This document shows, one piece after another, positions 1 through 10,170 of a DNA stretch of 64,000 bases. Made by a program: the position numbers and the translations under genes. This DNA comes from Capsaspora owczarzaki ATCC 30864 (lineage: Eukaryota > Opisthokonta > Filasterea), in contig NW_011887301.1 of the NCBI RefSeq assembly GCF_000151315.2, forward strand, positions 1,230,409 through 1,294,408, given 5' to 3'. Numbering within the stretch: position 1 is the stretch's first letter; each line of letters begins with the position of its first letter. A model generated the notes under the pieces. It did not search any database. It was not told the origin of the DNA and was given only the letters and a program-made list of their open reading frames with translations.

Positions 1-44
1 CCCGCTGCCGCAAAGCTCATGCCATCTGGGCTTGGGCAAATTTC

Positions 45-895
45 CTACAATTCCACCACCACCACCACCCCGCAGAGAAAAGAGAACGTTGTCGTTAGGC
101 CACTCCATAGAATCTCAGACAACACAAAGGCAGGCAGACATACGCGTCCAATTGTCGTCCAAGGGCCAGGCAATATCCGCAGCTCATCGTCGCCAAAGTG
201 CCGAAACATCATGAAGGCTGTATTCCGATCGTTGGCCAGCGCACCTGTCGGCCACACAGCCATGGGTACAGCTGCAGTGATACACCTCGTGGCGCAGCGA
301 GTGTCTCCATTCGGCAAAATCAGATTGACAAGCAGCGCGTCCTTCCGCGATGCGCGAATCCGCTCGCGTCGAGCCACGAGTCTCTTCCAGTACAGGAACG
401 ACGTCTGCAGTATGGTTTCTGACTTGTTTGACGCGTTGTCGGCGTCGTCGGCGTTGTCAGAGCTCGCTTCGGCGTCATCCAATCCGGCAATGGAGCGACC
501 TGTTCGCGCGCCAAACAGGAGCGCCTCGAATCCAACAACGGGGTTGTCTTGATAGTGTCGTTTCCTATGGAATTGTTGCATCATCATTCCCGTCAGTGCG
601 AATCCCGTTTATAGTCAACGGGCAGTCCAAGTTGAAGCTGGGGCGAGGCGGTTTGCAGCGCCCAACTCCACTCCGCACACAAGTAGACACACAAGCACTA
701 GCTTGCATCAGATGTCCGACACCCGTACCATAGAGCGAGTCGCTTGGTCAGGAAGCGCCACCGTCGCGAAACAGCGTCGGCGATCAGCAGCGACGGCAAG
801 TCGAGTCGCTCAAAGATGAGCTCGAGCACCTCGTCCGGCTGTAGATACCATCGGTACAGAGAGACGGAGGCAAAAGTCAGTCGTTGGAATCGCAT
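45..895 (-). CDS. F-box protein, two exons (partial model)
   Basis: Likely substrate adaptor of an SCF ubiquitin ligase. The model has exon 1 at 895-729 and exon 2 at 564-45 (228 aa). The intron has donor GTACGG and acceptor CATAG and joins in phase 2, giving LALW|KRHYQ; the Leu-Trp-Lys that usually closes an F-box is thus rebuilt across the junction. The F-box itself is seen as LQPDEVLELIFERL followed by RRWRFLTKR at about residues 19-50. The rest has no repeat I recognise; an acidic Asp/Ala/Asn stretch lies at about residues 85-100. An alternative is that the F-box exon begins after an acceptor at 839 (TATCTACAG), with an unseen first exon further right. The 3' end is simply the first stop in frame. 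Two SKP1 genes, its expected partner, lie 15 kb away. Confidence 0.55.
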
Positions 896-1090
896 GAGCA
901 CAAGTCAGAAAGAGCAGCAGCAGCTTCTTCCAGGCGACAATGAAAATCTAAGGAACGGAGGAATAACACAAAGTCGTATCAAAAAAAGCTCCGTTTTGAA
1001 CGGATTTTACTGTACCAAGTCATCCAACTCGACCATTTGCAAAATGGGACCCGAATGAAGAATGAAGACTGCAACCGACTTAGAAGTCTA

Positions 1091-1311
1091 TGGGGTCGTT
1101 TTTTTAAAAAGGTAGAATGAACCCCCCAAAATATGTCGTTCATATCCAGCACATGTCCTACATCGCTTTCCGTCGCTGGGGGCGCTGACTGTGGGGGTGT
1201 ACACCATGCCATCAGTGTGATCGAGGGTCGGGGGCGCACCGGAAGTGCGTTGGGCGGCAGAGGGGAGCGAGTGAAGGAGCCGTTGTGTCGCGTCGTTTTG
1301 CTCACTGACTC
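1091..1311 (+). mobile_element. End of a second copy of the 3003-7335 DNA transposon, cut by an assembly gap
   Basis: From TGGGGTCG at 1091 this stretch is almost identical to 3003-3223. Over about 221 bases I see two single-base length differences, one in a run of G near 1196 and one near 1290. It carries the same terminal motif (T7 A5 GGTAGAATG). The copy stops at the gap 1312-1411, so its length is unknown. The left flank (GAAGTCTA) differs from the flank of the complete element, so this is a separate insertion or a copied chromosome-end block rather than a simple repeat of the locus. Confidence 0.8.
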
Positions 1312-1411
1312 NNNNNNNNNNNNNNNNNNNNNNNNNNNNNNNNNNNNNNNNNNNNNNNNNNNNNNNNNNNNNNNNNNNNNNNNNNNNNNNNNNNNNNNNN
1401 NNNNNNNNNNN
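1312..1411. other. Assembly gap (100 N)
   Basis: A run of exactly 100 N joins a transposon end to a telomere-bearing repeat. The order across it is therefore a scaffold inference. Confidence 0.99.
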
Positions 1412-1515
1412 TTCGGATCAGCGCATTTAGTAGGTATTAGTGACGTTTTCAAAAATGCACAATCGGGGTGTGTCCTAATTCGGAAGGGACCTAACACCTA
1501 ACTCGGGACCAGCTT

Positions 1516-1555
1516 TTAACCCTAACCCAACCCTAACCCTAACCCTAACCCTAAG
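1516..1555 (+). repeat. Interstitial telomeric tract, (CCCTAA)n, first unit
   Basis: About six CCCTAA units with one variant, CCCAA. This is the TTAGGG-type telomere shared by animals, many fungi and their unicellular relatives. It sits inside the ~590-bp repeat. Confidence 0.9.
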
Positions 1556-2111
1556 ACAGCTTTTACCCCTATCCTTCAACTTGCCACGTGATCATCTGCG
1601 CCTGGAGGACATTAGTCATCAAACCGTGGGGCACTTTCCTTTTTGGGAATGGTGCACCCACAGGAGCCTGATTCAGACTGGGCGTGTCGTTTAAGTGCAT
1701 GTGATCGTCGAAATTGCTTTGCATGTCAGATCGGGACTGGGAGGAGTTCTTCCGTGACAACCCTGCGAAATGGACCTTTGATGTCGATTTTCTCAGAAAT
1801 TCCGACGACGACCTGTATTTTTTATTGCAGATCCAAAATCAGCGCAGTTGATAGTCCCATTGACAGACTTATCTGGTAGAGATCCATAGGATGCGGAATG
1901 GCTGGAAGCGTTTTTGTGCGACAAAACGGCAAAAATGTGCAAAATTCGCCTTCAAACCCGATTTGGGCGAAAATTCTGATGACGAGGTATCAATATTTTT
2001 TCAGATTCGGAATCAGCGCATTTCGTAGGTATTAGTGACGTTTTCAAAAATGCACAATCGGGGTGTATCCAAATTCGGAAGGGACCTAACACCTAACTGG
2101 GGACCAGCTTT

Positions 2112-2164
2112 TAACCCTAACCCTAACCCTAACCCTAACCCTAACCCTAACCCTAACCCTACCC
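2112..2164 (+). repeat. Interstitial telomeric tract, (CCCTAA)n, second unit
   Basis: About eight near-perfect CCCTAA units at the same place in the second repeat copy. The third copy keeps only AACCCT at 2692-2697 before unrelated T-rich sequence begins. Confidence 0.92.
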
Positions 2165-2697
2165 TCCAACTTGCCACGTGAGCACGTTAGTCATCAAACC
2201 GTGGGGCACTTTCCTTTTTCGGAATGATGCACCCACAGGAGCCTGATTCAGTTTGAGCGTGTCATGTAGCTTCCTCTGATTGTCGCAATTGGTTTGCATG
2301 ACATGATGGGCACTGGGGGAAGGAATGTTTCCGTGAACACAGTGCGGAATGCATCTTTGATGTCGATTTTCTCAGAAATTCCGACGACGACCTATATTTT
2401 TTATTCCAGATCCAAAATCAGCGCAGTTGATAGTCCCAAGTGACAGACTTATCTGGTCGAGATCCATAGGATGCGGAATGGGTGGAAGCGTTTTTTTGCG
2501 AAAAAAGGGCAAAAAAGTGCAAAATTCGCCTTCAAACCCGATTTGGGCGAAAAATCTGACGACGAGGTATCAATATTTTTTCAGATTCGGAATCAGCGCA
2601 TTTCGTAGGTATTAGTGACGTTTTCAACAATGCACAATCGGGGTGTGTCCAAATTCGGAAGGGACCTAACACCTAACTGGGGACCAGCTTTTAACCC

Positions 2698-2998
2698 TGT
2701 TTGTCATTCTTTTTGTTTGTTTTGTTTCACTTTCTTGTCGCTTGTTGATTGTTCGATGGATTATTACTTAGCATCCTGTCATTGCTTTTCGCCACATGGC
2801 CTTGTTTGTTGACCCTTGTTGCTGATTTGTTTTTGACTGTTTTGCTAGTTTGTATGGTTACTGGCTTTTTGTTTACTTTGAGTTTTTCAGTTTTGTTCGA
2901 TTTCGCCCCATTCTTCGTTCGTGCACGACTTTTGCTGCTGGACGAGTTGCGAGTTATATGTTTTTATTCTTCTTCGACATGACACCTCGATTTGTTTT
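2698..2998. other. T-rich spacer between the repeat array and the transposon
   Basis: This 300-bp stretch is rich in TTTG and TTTGTT runs. It contains short open frames but no start context, splice pattern or similarity I recognise. It looks like non-coding sequence exposed by the break in the third repeat copy. Confidence 0.6.
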
Positions 2999-3002
2999 TA
3001 TA

Positions 3003-6000
3003 TGGGGTCGTTTTTTTAAAAAGGTAGAATGAACCCCCCAAAATATGTCGTTCATATCCAGCACATGTCCTACATCGCTTTCCGTCGCTGGGGGCGCTGA
3101 CTGTGGGGTGTACACCATGCCATCAGTGTGATCGAGGGTCGGGGGCGCACCGGAAGTGCGTTGGGCGGCAGAGGGGAGCGAGTGAAGGAGCCGTTGTGTC
3201 GCGGTCGTTTTGCTCACTGACTCGCTGGTGCTATTTTCCGGCCCCCTGATCTGCGCCGCTGCTACATTCTGTTGCAGATTCACCTTGTCCAACAATAATT
3301 GGTCCGAAATAGGGGACGATTCCGCCACCCGCAGCTACTACACCAACTTTTTCACCAACCACCCAACCTCCCAACCTCCCCTTGGCCTGAGGCCGCCAAA
3401 TGTAACTCTTTTATTCTTCGCACAATTAATCACTATCGTCTGGGGGTGGAGATTGTTGACTGCTGCGAGTTCGGACTCGGCGTTGCGAACTAGAGACTGA
3501 GACAAACCTTGCTTGGGGTTCGTAGTCGCCCTCGTCGTCAAACGAGGGCAGAGACGTGTGCTCGTTGTCTGCTGCCTCATCGAGATCGTTGTGCGGGTCA
3601 GCGCGGAAGAAGATATCCTCGTCGTTCTGACGCCGTCGTTTGCGCCCTCGCGGTGCTGCCGCTGATGGTGAGAGTACTTCTGCTGGACTGCGGTTGTTGA
3701 CAGCTTGAGAGTCGCGTCGATTCGCCCAGGAAACAAACAGCGACTTGATGCGCTGCTGGGTGACAGAGTGCAACGCAGACTGGACGACTCCAAAACGCTG
3801 GACAAAGTCTTTGTACACACTGTTGTCGTGCCGGCGGTTGGGATCATCAATACCCTCGTCGAATCGCTGCCGCAAGAAAATCGTCATCGCGGTTGGGAGA
3901 CGCGGGCGGCGAGGGGCCGTGATGAGCGCGTAGCCCGGAGTAACTTCGAGTCGCGCTGCCAAGCTTGTCCGTTCTTCCGCTGTCCAACTTCGCTGCACGG
4001 ATAATGACCGACCCGTGCGAGCTGTGTACTGGAGGAGCGTGGCCTGTGCGTACAACGGGACATCCCGGGGATAGATTGAAGCCCGCAGACGGCTGTCCTC
4101 CTCGTCGTGGTTGTGATCATCGTCATCGGAGTCGTCGTCGTCATATTCATCCTCCTCGTCCTCGTCCTCGTCATCCTCTTCGTCGTGGTCGTTGACATCG
4201 TCCTCGTCATCCTCTTCGTCGTGGTCGTTGACATCGTCCTCGTCATCCTCATCGTCCTCGTTCGCGTCCTCGACATCGGAAGGGGGTTTGGCTGCGTCGG
4301 CGGCGGCTGCAAAAGCGGCAGCGGCGATGGTCGTGGGGCTCGCAGAGCGATGTGCCATCCGTGTGTGCGCTCTCAAGTCGTCAGGCGAGCTGAACTTTGC
4401 GCCGCATGCTGATGGACAAACACAGTTCCGATGCAGCGGTGTAGCTTGCGTGAACGCCCGAAGCAACGTAGGCGATCCAGGGGCGGTTGGCTGTTGCTGA
4501 CTGTTGTGTGGTGGTGTATGCGGTTCGTGGCTGATTATCGACGACGGCGGCGAGTGAAAGTCGCAGTGGTCGACCAGGGCAGCGTCGCGGTCGGCACGAA
4601 GCGCTTCGTGAGTTTCAGAATCGGCGCTCCAAAGGACGATGCCAGCCCGGCTCACGCTTGCGCCGAACGTGGGAAGAAACGGGTCGGGATGATCGGTTGC
4701 GTTCCATGTGGCAAGCAAGCGGTAATCGCGAATGCGGTATGCTTCAAGGCCAGCGTCGGTGATGACAATGTGCATCGCCGCATCGAGACCGGGGATTGGC
4801 GACACGGGTGACTTGTTGCCGTAGTGCTTGAGAACTGAGGGCGAGAAGTTGATGCCCATGACAGTTGTATTGGTCACACTCTGTGCGGCTGAGTCGTAAG
4901 AGAGTCAGAAACGCAGGCACACATTTGAGATTGCGTCATGCACGAACCTTGTTCCACATCCAGCCCGGTCATGAGGTCGTTCCCGTTACGGATCCAGTGC
5001 ATGCGCGCGTGCGTGATTGCTGCAAAGTGCGTGTCACAGTAGGACTTGCCTATGGAATCAATGAGCGGAGAAGCAGTCAATAAACACCTGCACATGAACG
5101 TACCCTCGCCGGGCTCAAAGTGGTGAATATCTGTGATCGGAAACCCGGACAGTAACTTGAAGCGGCGCTGAATCCACACAGGCAAAGCGCTGTTGGAATA
5201 CGAAGCGCCGTTGTCGCTGTAAAGCGCGGCCGATGTGATTCTGCTCGCTCGGAAAAAAACACAAGTAAATCACCGCACACACACTCGTCCATCACCTGCC
5301 TCACATAAGCACTTACGGCGGCATCCTCTTGTGTTGAATCATTGACCGAGTGAAGCCAGCGATGGCCTCAAGCGCATGGCCGACAAACACCCAATCCTGC
5401 CGATTAACATCGCTCCAGTGATCAAGCATATGCATGTGCCGCACCCCCTGATGCATCCAGAGGAGCACAGCACCATGATACGGAAAGCCATGCTTGCCAA
5501 AGAAGTCAACTTGCACTTCTCGAGCAGAACTCTGGAGCACCTTCATCTATCTTTAGCGCGGTTGGTGAGTCACGTGCAAATGAGGTATCATGGTCAACAT
5601 CGCTCGCAAAAAAACGGACCTTGAAATCCACCACGATCATCAGGCGACCTTCCGAAAGATTCTCGAGGGCCTCGTTGAAATCGGCCTTGGCAGCGGCCGC
5701 GCGCCAATGGTGGGCATTCACAAGGACGAGGTCGTTGCAGGCCAGTTTGAGGAGGTCAGCGTTCGGGCCCGAGAGAGCGCCATTGAGCTGTAGAATCAGC
5801 TCATGCAGTGGGGCACACTCGGGGCAAGAGCTGTGACCGTCGACAAAACAATTGTGCTCCTCGTGACAGAGGCCGAAGGCGAAGAGCTCGCAATGTAGCG
5901 GGTGCGGGTGATGCTCCATCTTCCCAGCAGAGCTCGCTATAGTCCTTGCATGACCCTCAGCGAGCGTGGCAAAAGCACAGAGGCGCTCGTCCATTTCCAA

Positions 6001-7335
6001 GGAAATGGCGCCAGCCGAGCTCGCCTGGTGAATGAGGAGCGGAAGGATTTCGCGAAAAATCGTCACGCCACGGTTGCAGGTCGCGCAAAGGCCGGTCTTG
6101 ACTTTACGCTCGCCGAACGTTACGCCCGATGACTGCAGCACGTCATAGAACTTGCTCCGGGAGACAATCGGCTTGGTACCTTCGCCAGGGTACTTGGCAA
6201 GGAAGCGCTTGTAGATCTGATTGAGAGTCATGTTGAGGTAGATGACTGGCTGACCGTCGACAGTGCACGCGGTCGGGGATGCTGTACCGGTCGCCATGGC
6301 AAACGCGAGGATTCGCTCATCATGTGCGCTGGCCCGACTGTTCCTGGGAATCACGACGTGCGCCGCCGGGACGCCAGGACCATTGTGTTTGCCGTGCTTT
6401 CGAGCGGCCGTCAGTGCGCGATATTCGAGGCCGGGGAAGTGTGGTTGAAGCTGCTTGAGCTGGAAGAATGGTGCAATGGTTGAGAGGATGCGTCGACGGT
6501 CGGCAGGGCGGGTTGCCCGCTGCCATCGTAGTCCAAGATCCGTCAGCAATGCATCCGCGCGTTTCGTCATGTCATTATCGTCGGTGACCTTCGTCTCCGA
6601 AAGGATCTCGTTCCAAAGCGTTTGATCGCTCGGCCATTGATTGACGACGGTGTTCTTGACAGTCGACAGGATGTTGCGCCCGGTCTCAAGAGCTTCAGCA
6701 CGTCGCCGCTGCTTGACACGATGTGCGCCAAGTTCTTGGCTGGACAGAGCGTTAGCCATTGGCGAATACTTGAACGACGAAGGAAACTCGACGTTGATCT
6801 GCAGAGAGACATAGCCTGGCTGCGGACCAGGGTTGATGAGCGGGGCTGGGGGTGCGATCGACACATACGCCTTGTCCGCAGCGCTATCGTCCCCGCCGCC
6901 AACGCGCCGAGCTGCCATCGTCACAGGTAGGTAAAATCAACTGTCCGCGCGAGAGAGGAAGCGAAAGTGAGCGAGCATGGTCTACCAAGCGAAGAGCAAA
7001 GGAGGTCGACACGCATGCGCTCCCCCATCCCCCAGCTCCTCCTACCCCTGCCAGACATTGTCTATGATACATGATCAGATGAATTGTTCGATGTGGAACG
7101 GTAGCCCGCTGTCAGGGACCTGCTGTGACGCCGCCGCGCTGATTGTCACCCACTGCTCGCGGCCCTGCCGCTGCCAGTGGGACCGGGCGCGCCGTCCGAT
7201 ACACCGAGTGGCATAGAAACATGGTCTACTCCCTCGGGCGGGGGGTTGCAGGGCAGGGGCGAACACATACAGAGCCAGGTGATGCAAGAGGAGTGAAAGA
7301 CATGGCCATTCTACCTTTTTAAAAAAACAGCCCCC
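3003..7335 (-). mobile_element. Complete-looking cut-and-paste DNA transposon of an unclassified DDE family
   Basis: The two ends are inverted repeats: left 3003-3031 and right 7307-7335. The inner 21 bases are identical (T7 A5 GGTAGAATG, read inward) and the outermost bases are similar (TGGGGTCG against GGGGGCTG). TATA lies directly outside both ends (2999-3002 and 7336-7339), a candidate 4-bp target duplication. The element is about 4.33 kb and encodes one transposase read right to left, with about 420 bp of non-coding DNA at each side. A second, almost identical left end at 1091-1311 indicates recent copies. The open five-exon frame suggests the element was active recently. I cannot assign it to a named superfamily. 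Confidence 0.75.
3426..6918 (-). CDS. Transposase with DDE triad, C2H2 finger and acidic region, five exons
   Basis: Presumed to cut and join the transposon ends in the nucleus. Exons: 6918-5620, 5531-5317, 5240-5104, 5049-4948 and 4888-3426. All four introns (88, 76, 54 and 59 bp) are GT-AG and phase-consistent, giving 1071 aa. Conserved blocks fall across the joins: VVDFK|SSARE then FFGKHGFPYHG; LYSDNGASYSN; EPGEGKSYCD; and IRNGNDLMTG. Candidate catalytic residues are D431, D514 and E547 or E550; D514 to E550 leaves 35 residues between, the usual DD35E spacing. A Cys-rich block (HNCFVDGHSSCPEC) precedes the core. A C2H2 finger lies at about 742-764, a long Asp/Glu run at about 785-845, and a homeobox-like basic end at about 905-975. 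The order matches uncharacterised multi-domain proteins I recall from cnidarians, molluscs and fish. Confidence 0.75.
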
Positions 7336-7503
7336 TATAATATAGCATGCATGTGGAAGATTGAATTGAATTGAACGGAACAAAAGCCTGAAAAGCCGAT
7401 TTGTTTGAGATCCTTTTGTTGATTCCCATAAAAAACAAGGCAACTGAGCCAACTGCAACACAAAACACGGCAAACCGCCCGCGTCACTGACTGGCCATCA
7501 GAC

Positions 7504-9647
7504 TTAATGACGCAGAATGCGCGAACGCTCGACACGAACCTTCTTGCCAATCTCGTGACCCTTGCCAGCAGAGACGCGGGTGTCGCAGTTGCACGAAGCG
7601 CCGCAGGAGGTGTGGGTCTCCTCGACGGACTTGCCCTGGCGGTGAGCGACGCTGGAGCAGGTGGCAAAGCAGTACTCGTCGCACTCGTCGACGGGAGCCG
7701 GGGACGGGGGGAAGCCAAAGTTGTGGGCGTGCTCGGCGACTTCGGTCGCGTTGCCCTTGATAATCCAGAGATCGTTGGTGCCCTCGGCGCCCTCGGCAAT
7801 GTTCTGGGTCCAGTGCAGGTGAGTGGCGTTGTGGGCCATGAAATGGCCGTAGCCGTACGAGGCCGAGCGGTAGTTGGACCACGGGCCGTAGAACACCGAG
7901 TCAAAGTAGGACAGGTCCTCGGGGCAGCCAGCAGCGCCAGCGATAATGTTCACCGTGTAGATCGGGTTGACGTAGACGTTGGGGTTGGGGAACTCTTGCC
8001 ACTGGCCCTTGCTGACGGGCCAGGTGAGCTCGTACGAGTGCTCGTGCGCGCTGTAGAAGATATCGACGTTGTACTTGGCGAGGAGGTTGTCGATCGAGTA
8101 CGGGCCTTCGCGCAGGGTGCGGGCATCCGATGAGCAGTCGGGCATGTCGTCCACGTTCGAGCAGTAGATCGGGCGGTGGCCGAAAAGGACAATCCAGGGC
8201 TGCTTGTCGCGGTTGGCCACGGCTTGGGCGAGGTCAGCCTCGAGCCAGGCGTACTGCTCGGCGATGGTCTGGTTGGTGTTGTAGTACATTTCGGTGGAGA
8301 AGGCCACAAAGTGCACATAGTTGACGTTGAACGAGTAGTACAAGTTGGTCTTGGTGGTGGCAGTGTAGCGCGAGATGCCGTTGAAGCGAGCCTGGTACTG
8401 GGAGAAGTTTCGGCCGTCGTTCTCGTGGTTGCTGTGGATGGAGGGGGGGGGGGCGAAAGTGGGGAGAGAGAACGAAACCAGAGGGTGAGAATGTTGTCAA
8501 ACAATGAAAACAATCGCGTCTGCCTTGAGCCTTTTTTTACCCAACGCAAACCATGTAGGGGACGCGGGCAGCAATGGGCTGAATCAGGTTCATGAAGGTG
8601 TCGCCGACAACACCATCGGCGTCCTGCATGTTGTAGGCAAAGTCGCCGGTGTGGATGATGAGGGAGGAGAATCCGGCCTGGATTTCGTCGACGAGGAGGT
8701 CGCGGGTCTGGTTTGAGTTGCTGACGCCCATGTCGCCGTAGATGATAATGTCGACGGGGGTGTTTGGGACGTCAATCTTGGTGTCAAAGTAAAAGACCTC
8801 CGACCAACCGGAAACGGAATCGCCGACACGATAGTAGTAGCGCGAGTTCAATTGGAGGCCCGACAGCAGCACGTCGTGGAGGTGCAGCGTGCGTGCAAGC
8901 AGCGTGGTGCTCGTTCTGTACGTCGTCTCGTCGCCCTTGGCCTCCTGGGTCAGCGCGGAGGCAGACGAGCCGTACTGGACGATCGTGTCGGCAGTGTACG
9001 CAGTCACCCACGAGACGACGCGCTCGCCGGGGTTGCCGGTGATGGCAATGTGCACCTGGTGCCCGACAGTGAGTGATGTTAATGCAAGTGAGTGTGAGTG
9101 AGTGTGAGTGAGTGTGAATGAGTGAGCGGGAGTGGACTGGGGAGTGAGTGAGGACAGCTGTCTGTTGCGATTTATAGCCAAGCAATCATAATGGAAGCGC
9201 TTTTGGGAAGGCGAGACGAGGCAACAGCGAGGCGGCGGTGAAGAAGAAGAAGAAGAAGAAGAAGAAGAAGAAGAAGAAGAAGAAGAAGAAGAAGAAGAAG
9301 AAGAAGAAGAAGAAGAAGAAGAAGAAGAAGAAGAAGAAGAAGAAGAAGAAGAAGAAGAAGAAGAAGAAGAAGAAGAAGAAGAAGGAAGGGAAGATGATGA
9401 TGGATGTGTGATAGAAGGAGAGAGAGAGAGAGGGAGAGACAAAGAAGTTCAAAACACAAACCGCAGTTCAAACCTTCATTGAAGCGACGCGGTCGTGAAG
9501 CAAAAGAAGGAGACAAGAGAGGAGAGCGAAGGGACGGAAGAGAGATAAAGTGAGGACGGAGAGGGTCGGTGTTTGTACCTGGTCGGGAAGAGCAGCGACG
9601 CACGCAAAAGTCGCGCAGAGAACGAGAAGCGAAAAGCGAGAAAACAT
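7504..9647 (-). CDS. Secreted purple acid phosphatase, three exons
   Basis: Metallophosphoesterase that hydrolyses phosphate monoesters at acid pH, probably outside the cell or in the lysosome. Exons: 9647-9579, 9055-8541 and 8431-7504, giving 503 aa. Exon 1 encodes a typical signal peptide (MFSRFSLLVLCATFACVAA) ending LPDQ, which joins directly to VHIAITG, the family's usual start of the N-terminal fibronectin-like domain. The metal ligands are present: D131 in GDMG, D161 and Y164 in GDFAYN, N196-H197 in GNHE, H280 in FGHRP, and H324 and H326 in AHEHSYE. A Cys-rich tail follows (Cys pairs around residues 440-480). Intron 1 (523 bp) contains a long TTC repeat on the coding strand. The gene is divergent from the LRR-kinase gene. 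Confidence 0.92.
9240..9384 (+). repeat. (GAA)n microsatellite in intron 1 of the acid phosphatase gene
   Basis: About 48 uninterrupted GAA units (TTC in the transcript) within a purine-rich intron. Long GAA/TTC tracts are known to form triplex DNA. Open frames here are only poly-Phe, poly-Ser or poly-Leu artefacts of the repeat. Confidence 0.97.
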
Positions 9648-10170
9648 TGGAAAAACAATAAGAAAACGATAGAAAACACAATAGAAAAAAAATCAGAAAT
9701 GAGCTCAAGTTGGAGTTCAGATTCACTCAGACATTTGGTAGGAGTTGAGATGGATGATATTGTGCTCCAAGTAGCAGATACGGCGAGTAATAATACGAAC
9801 ACGCAAGACGAGATGGGGGGGGGGGAACTGGCACTCCTTCGAAAGAACGAATGTACGACTTCTCGATTCGCTCACCACTGAACCCAGCATGGATGCATGC
9901 ATCGTGAGTGGAGAGCTGTATTGGTTTAATCCGTACAGCGTTGGAAGATGATACAGTACTATCGTGAGTGAACGGAAAGGCGAAAGTTGCGTTTTGGCTG
10001 CTTTTATTCGATTCTCAGAATCCATCCAATTGCATGGTCACTTCATCCCTTCACTTTGACGATGAAACACGAAAATGCTCTGCAAAAATCTGCAAAGTCA
10101 AAGCAGTGAATCGCTTTTAATTTAGGTTGACAGTCTTCTTGTTTGTTTAGCTGTGCACAGATCGTCCAAT
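9648..10170. promoter_or_regulatory. Shared divergent promoter region
   Basis: This 523-bp interval separates the starts of the phosphatase (leftward) and the LRR-kinase (rightward) genes. It has A-rich stretches on the left and AT-rich sequence near 10090-10150 on the right. I see no convincing TATA box or known operator. Its role as a promoter for both genes follows only from gene orientation. Confidence 0.5.

Larger units (their letters stand above)
1412..2697 (+). repeat. Subtelomeric-type tandem repeat of about 590 bp with internal telomeric hexamers
   Basis: The motif TTCGGA(A)TCAGCGCATTT recurs at 1412, 2006 and 2586, giving units of 594 and 580 bp and a third unit that breaks off at 2697. 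Each unit runs in the same order: about 105 bp ending in GGGACCAGCTTTT, a CCCTAA tract, CAACTTGCCACGTGA, a stretch ending in the Asp-rich-looking GACGACGA, then the next unit. Copies differ by scattered substitutions. The C-rich strand reads left to right, as expected if a chromosome end lies to the left. I see no coding potential. Confidence 0.85.

Noticed and set aside
4192-4312. Poly-Ser and poly-Thr frames over the acidic part of the transposase
   Set aside because: They are shadows of the GAC/GAG-rich codons for the Asp/Glu run.
9186-9442. Open frames of poly-Phe, poly-Ser or poly-Leu
   Set aside because: They are translations of the GAA/TTC microsatellite inside an intron.
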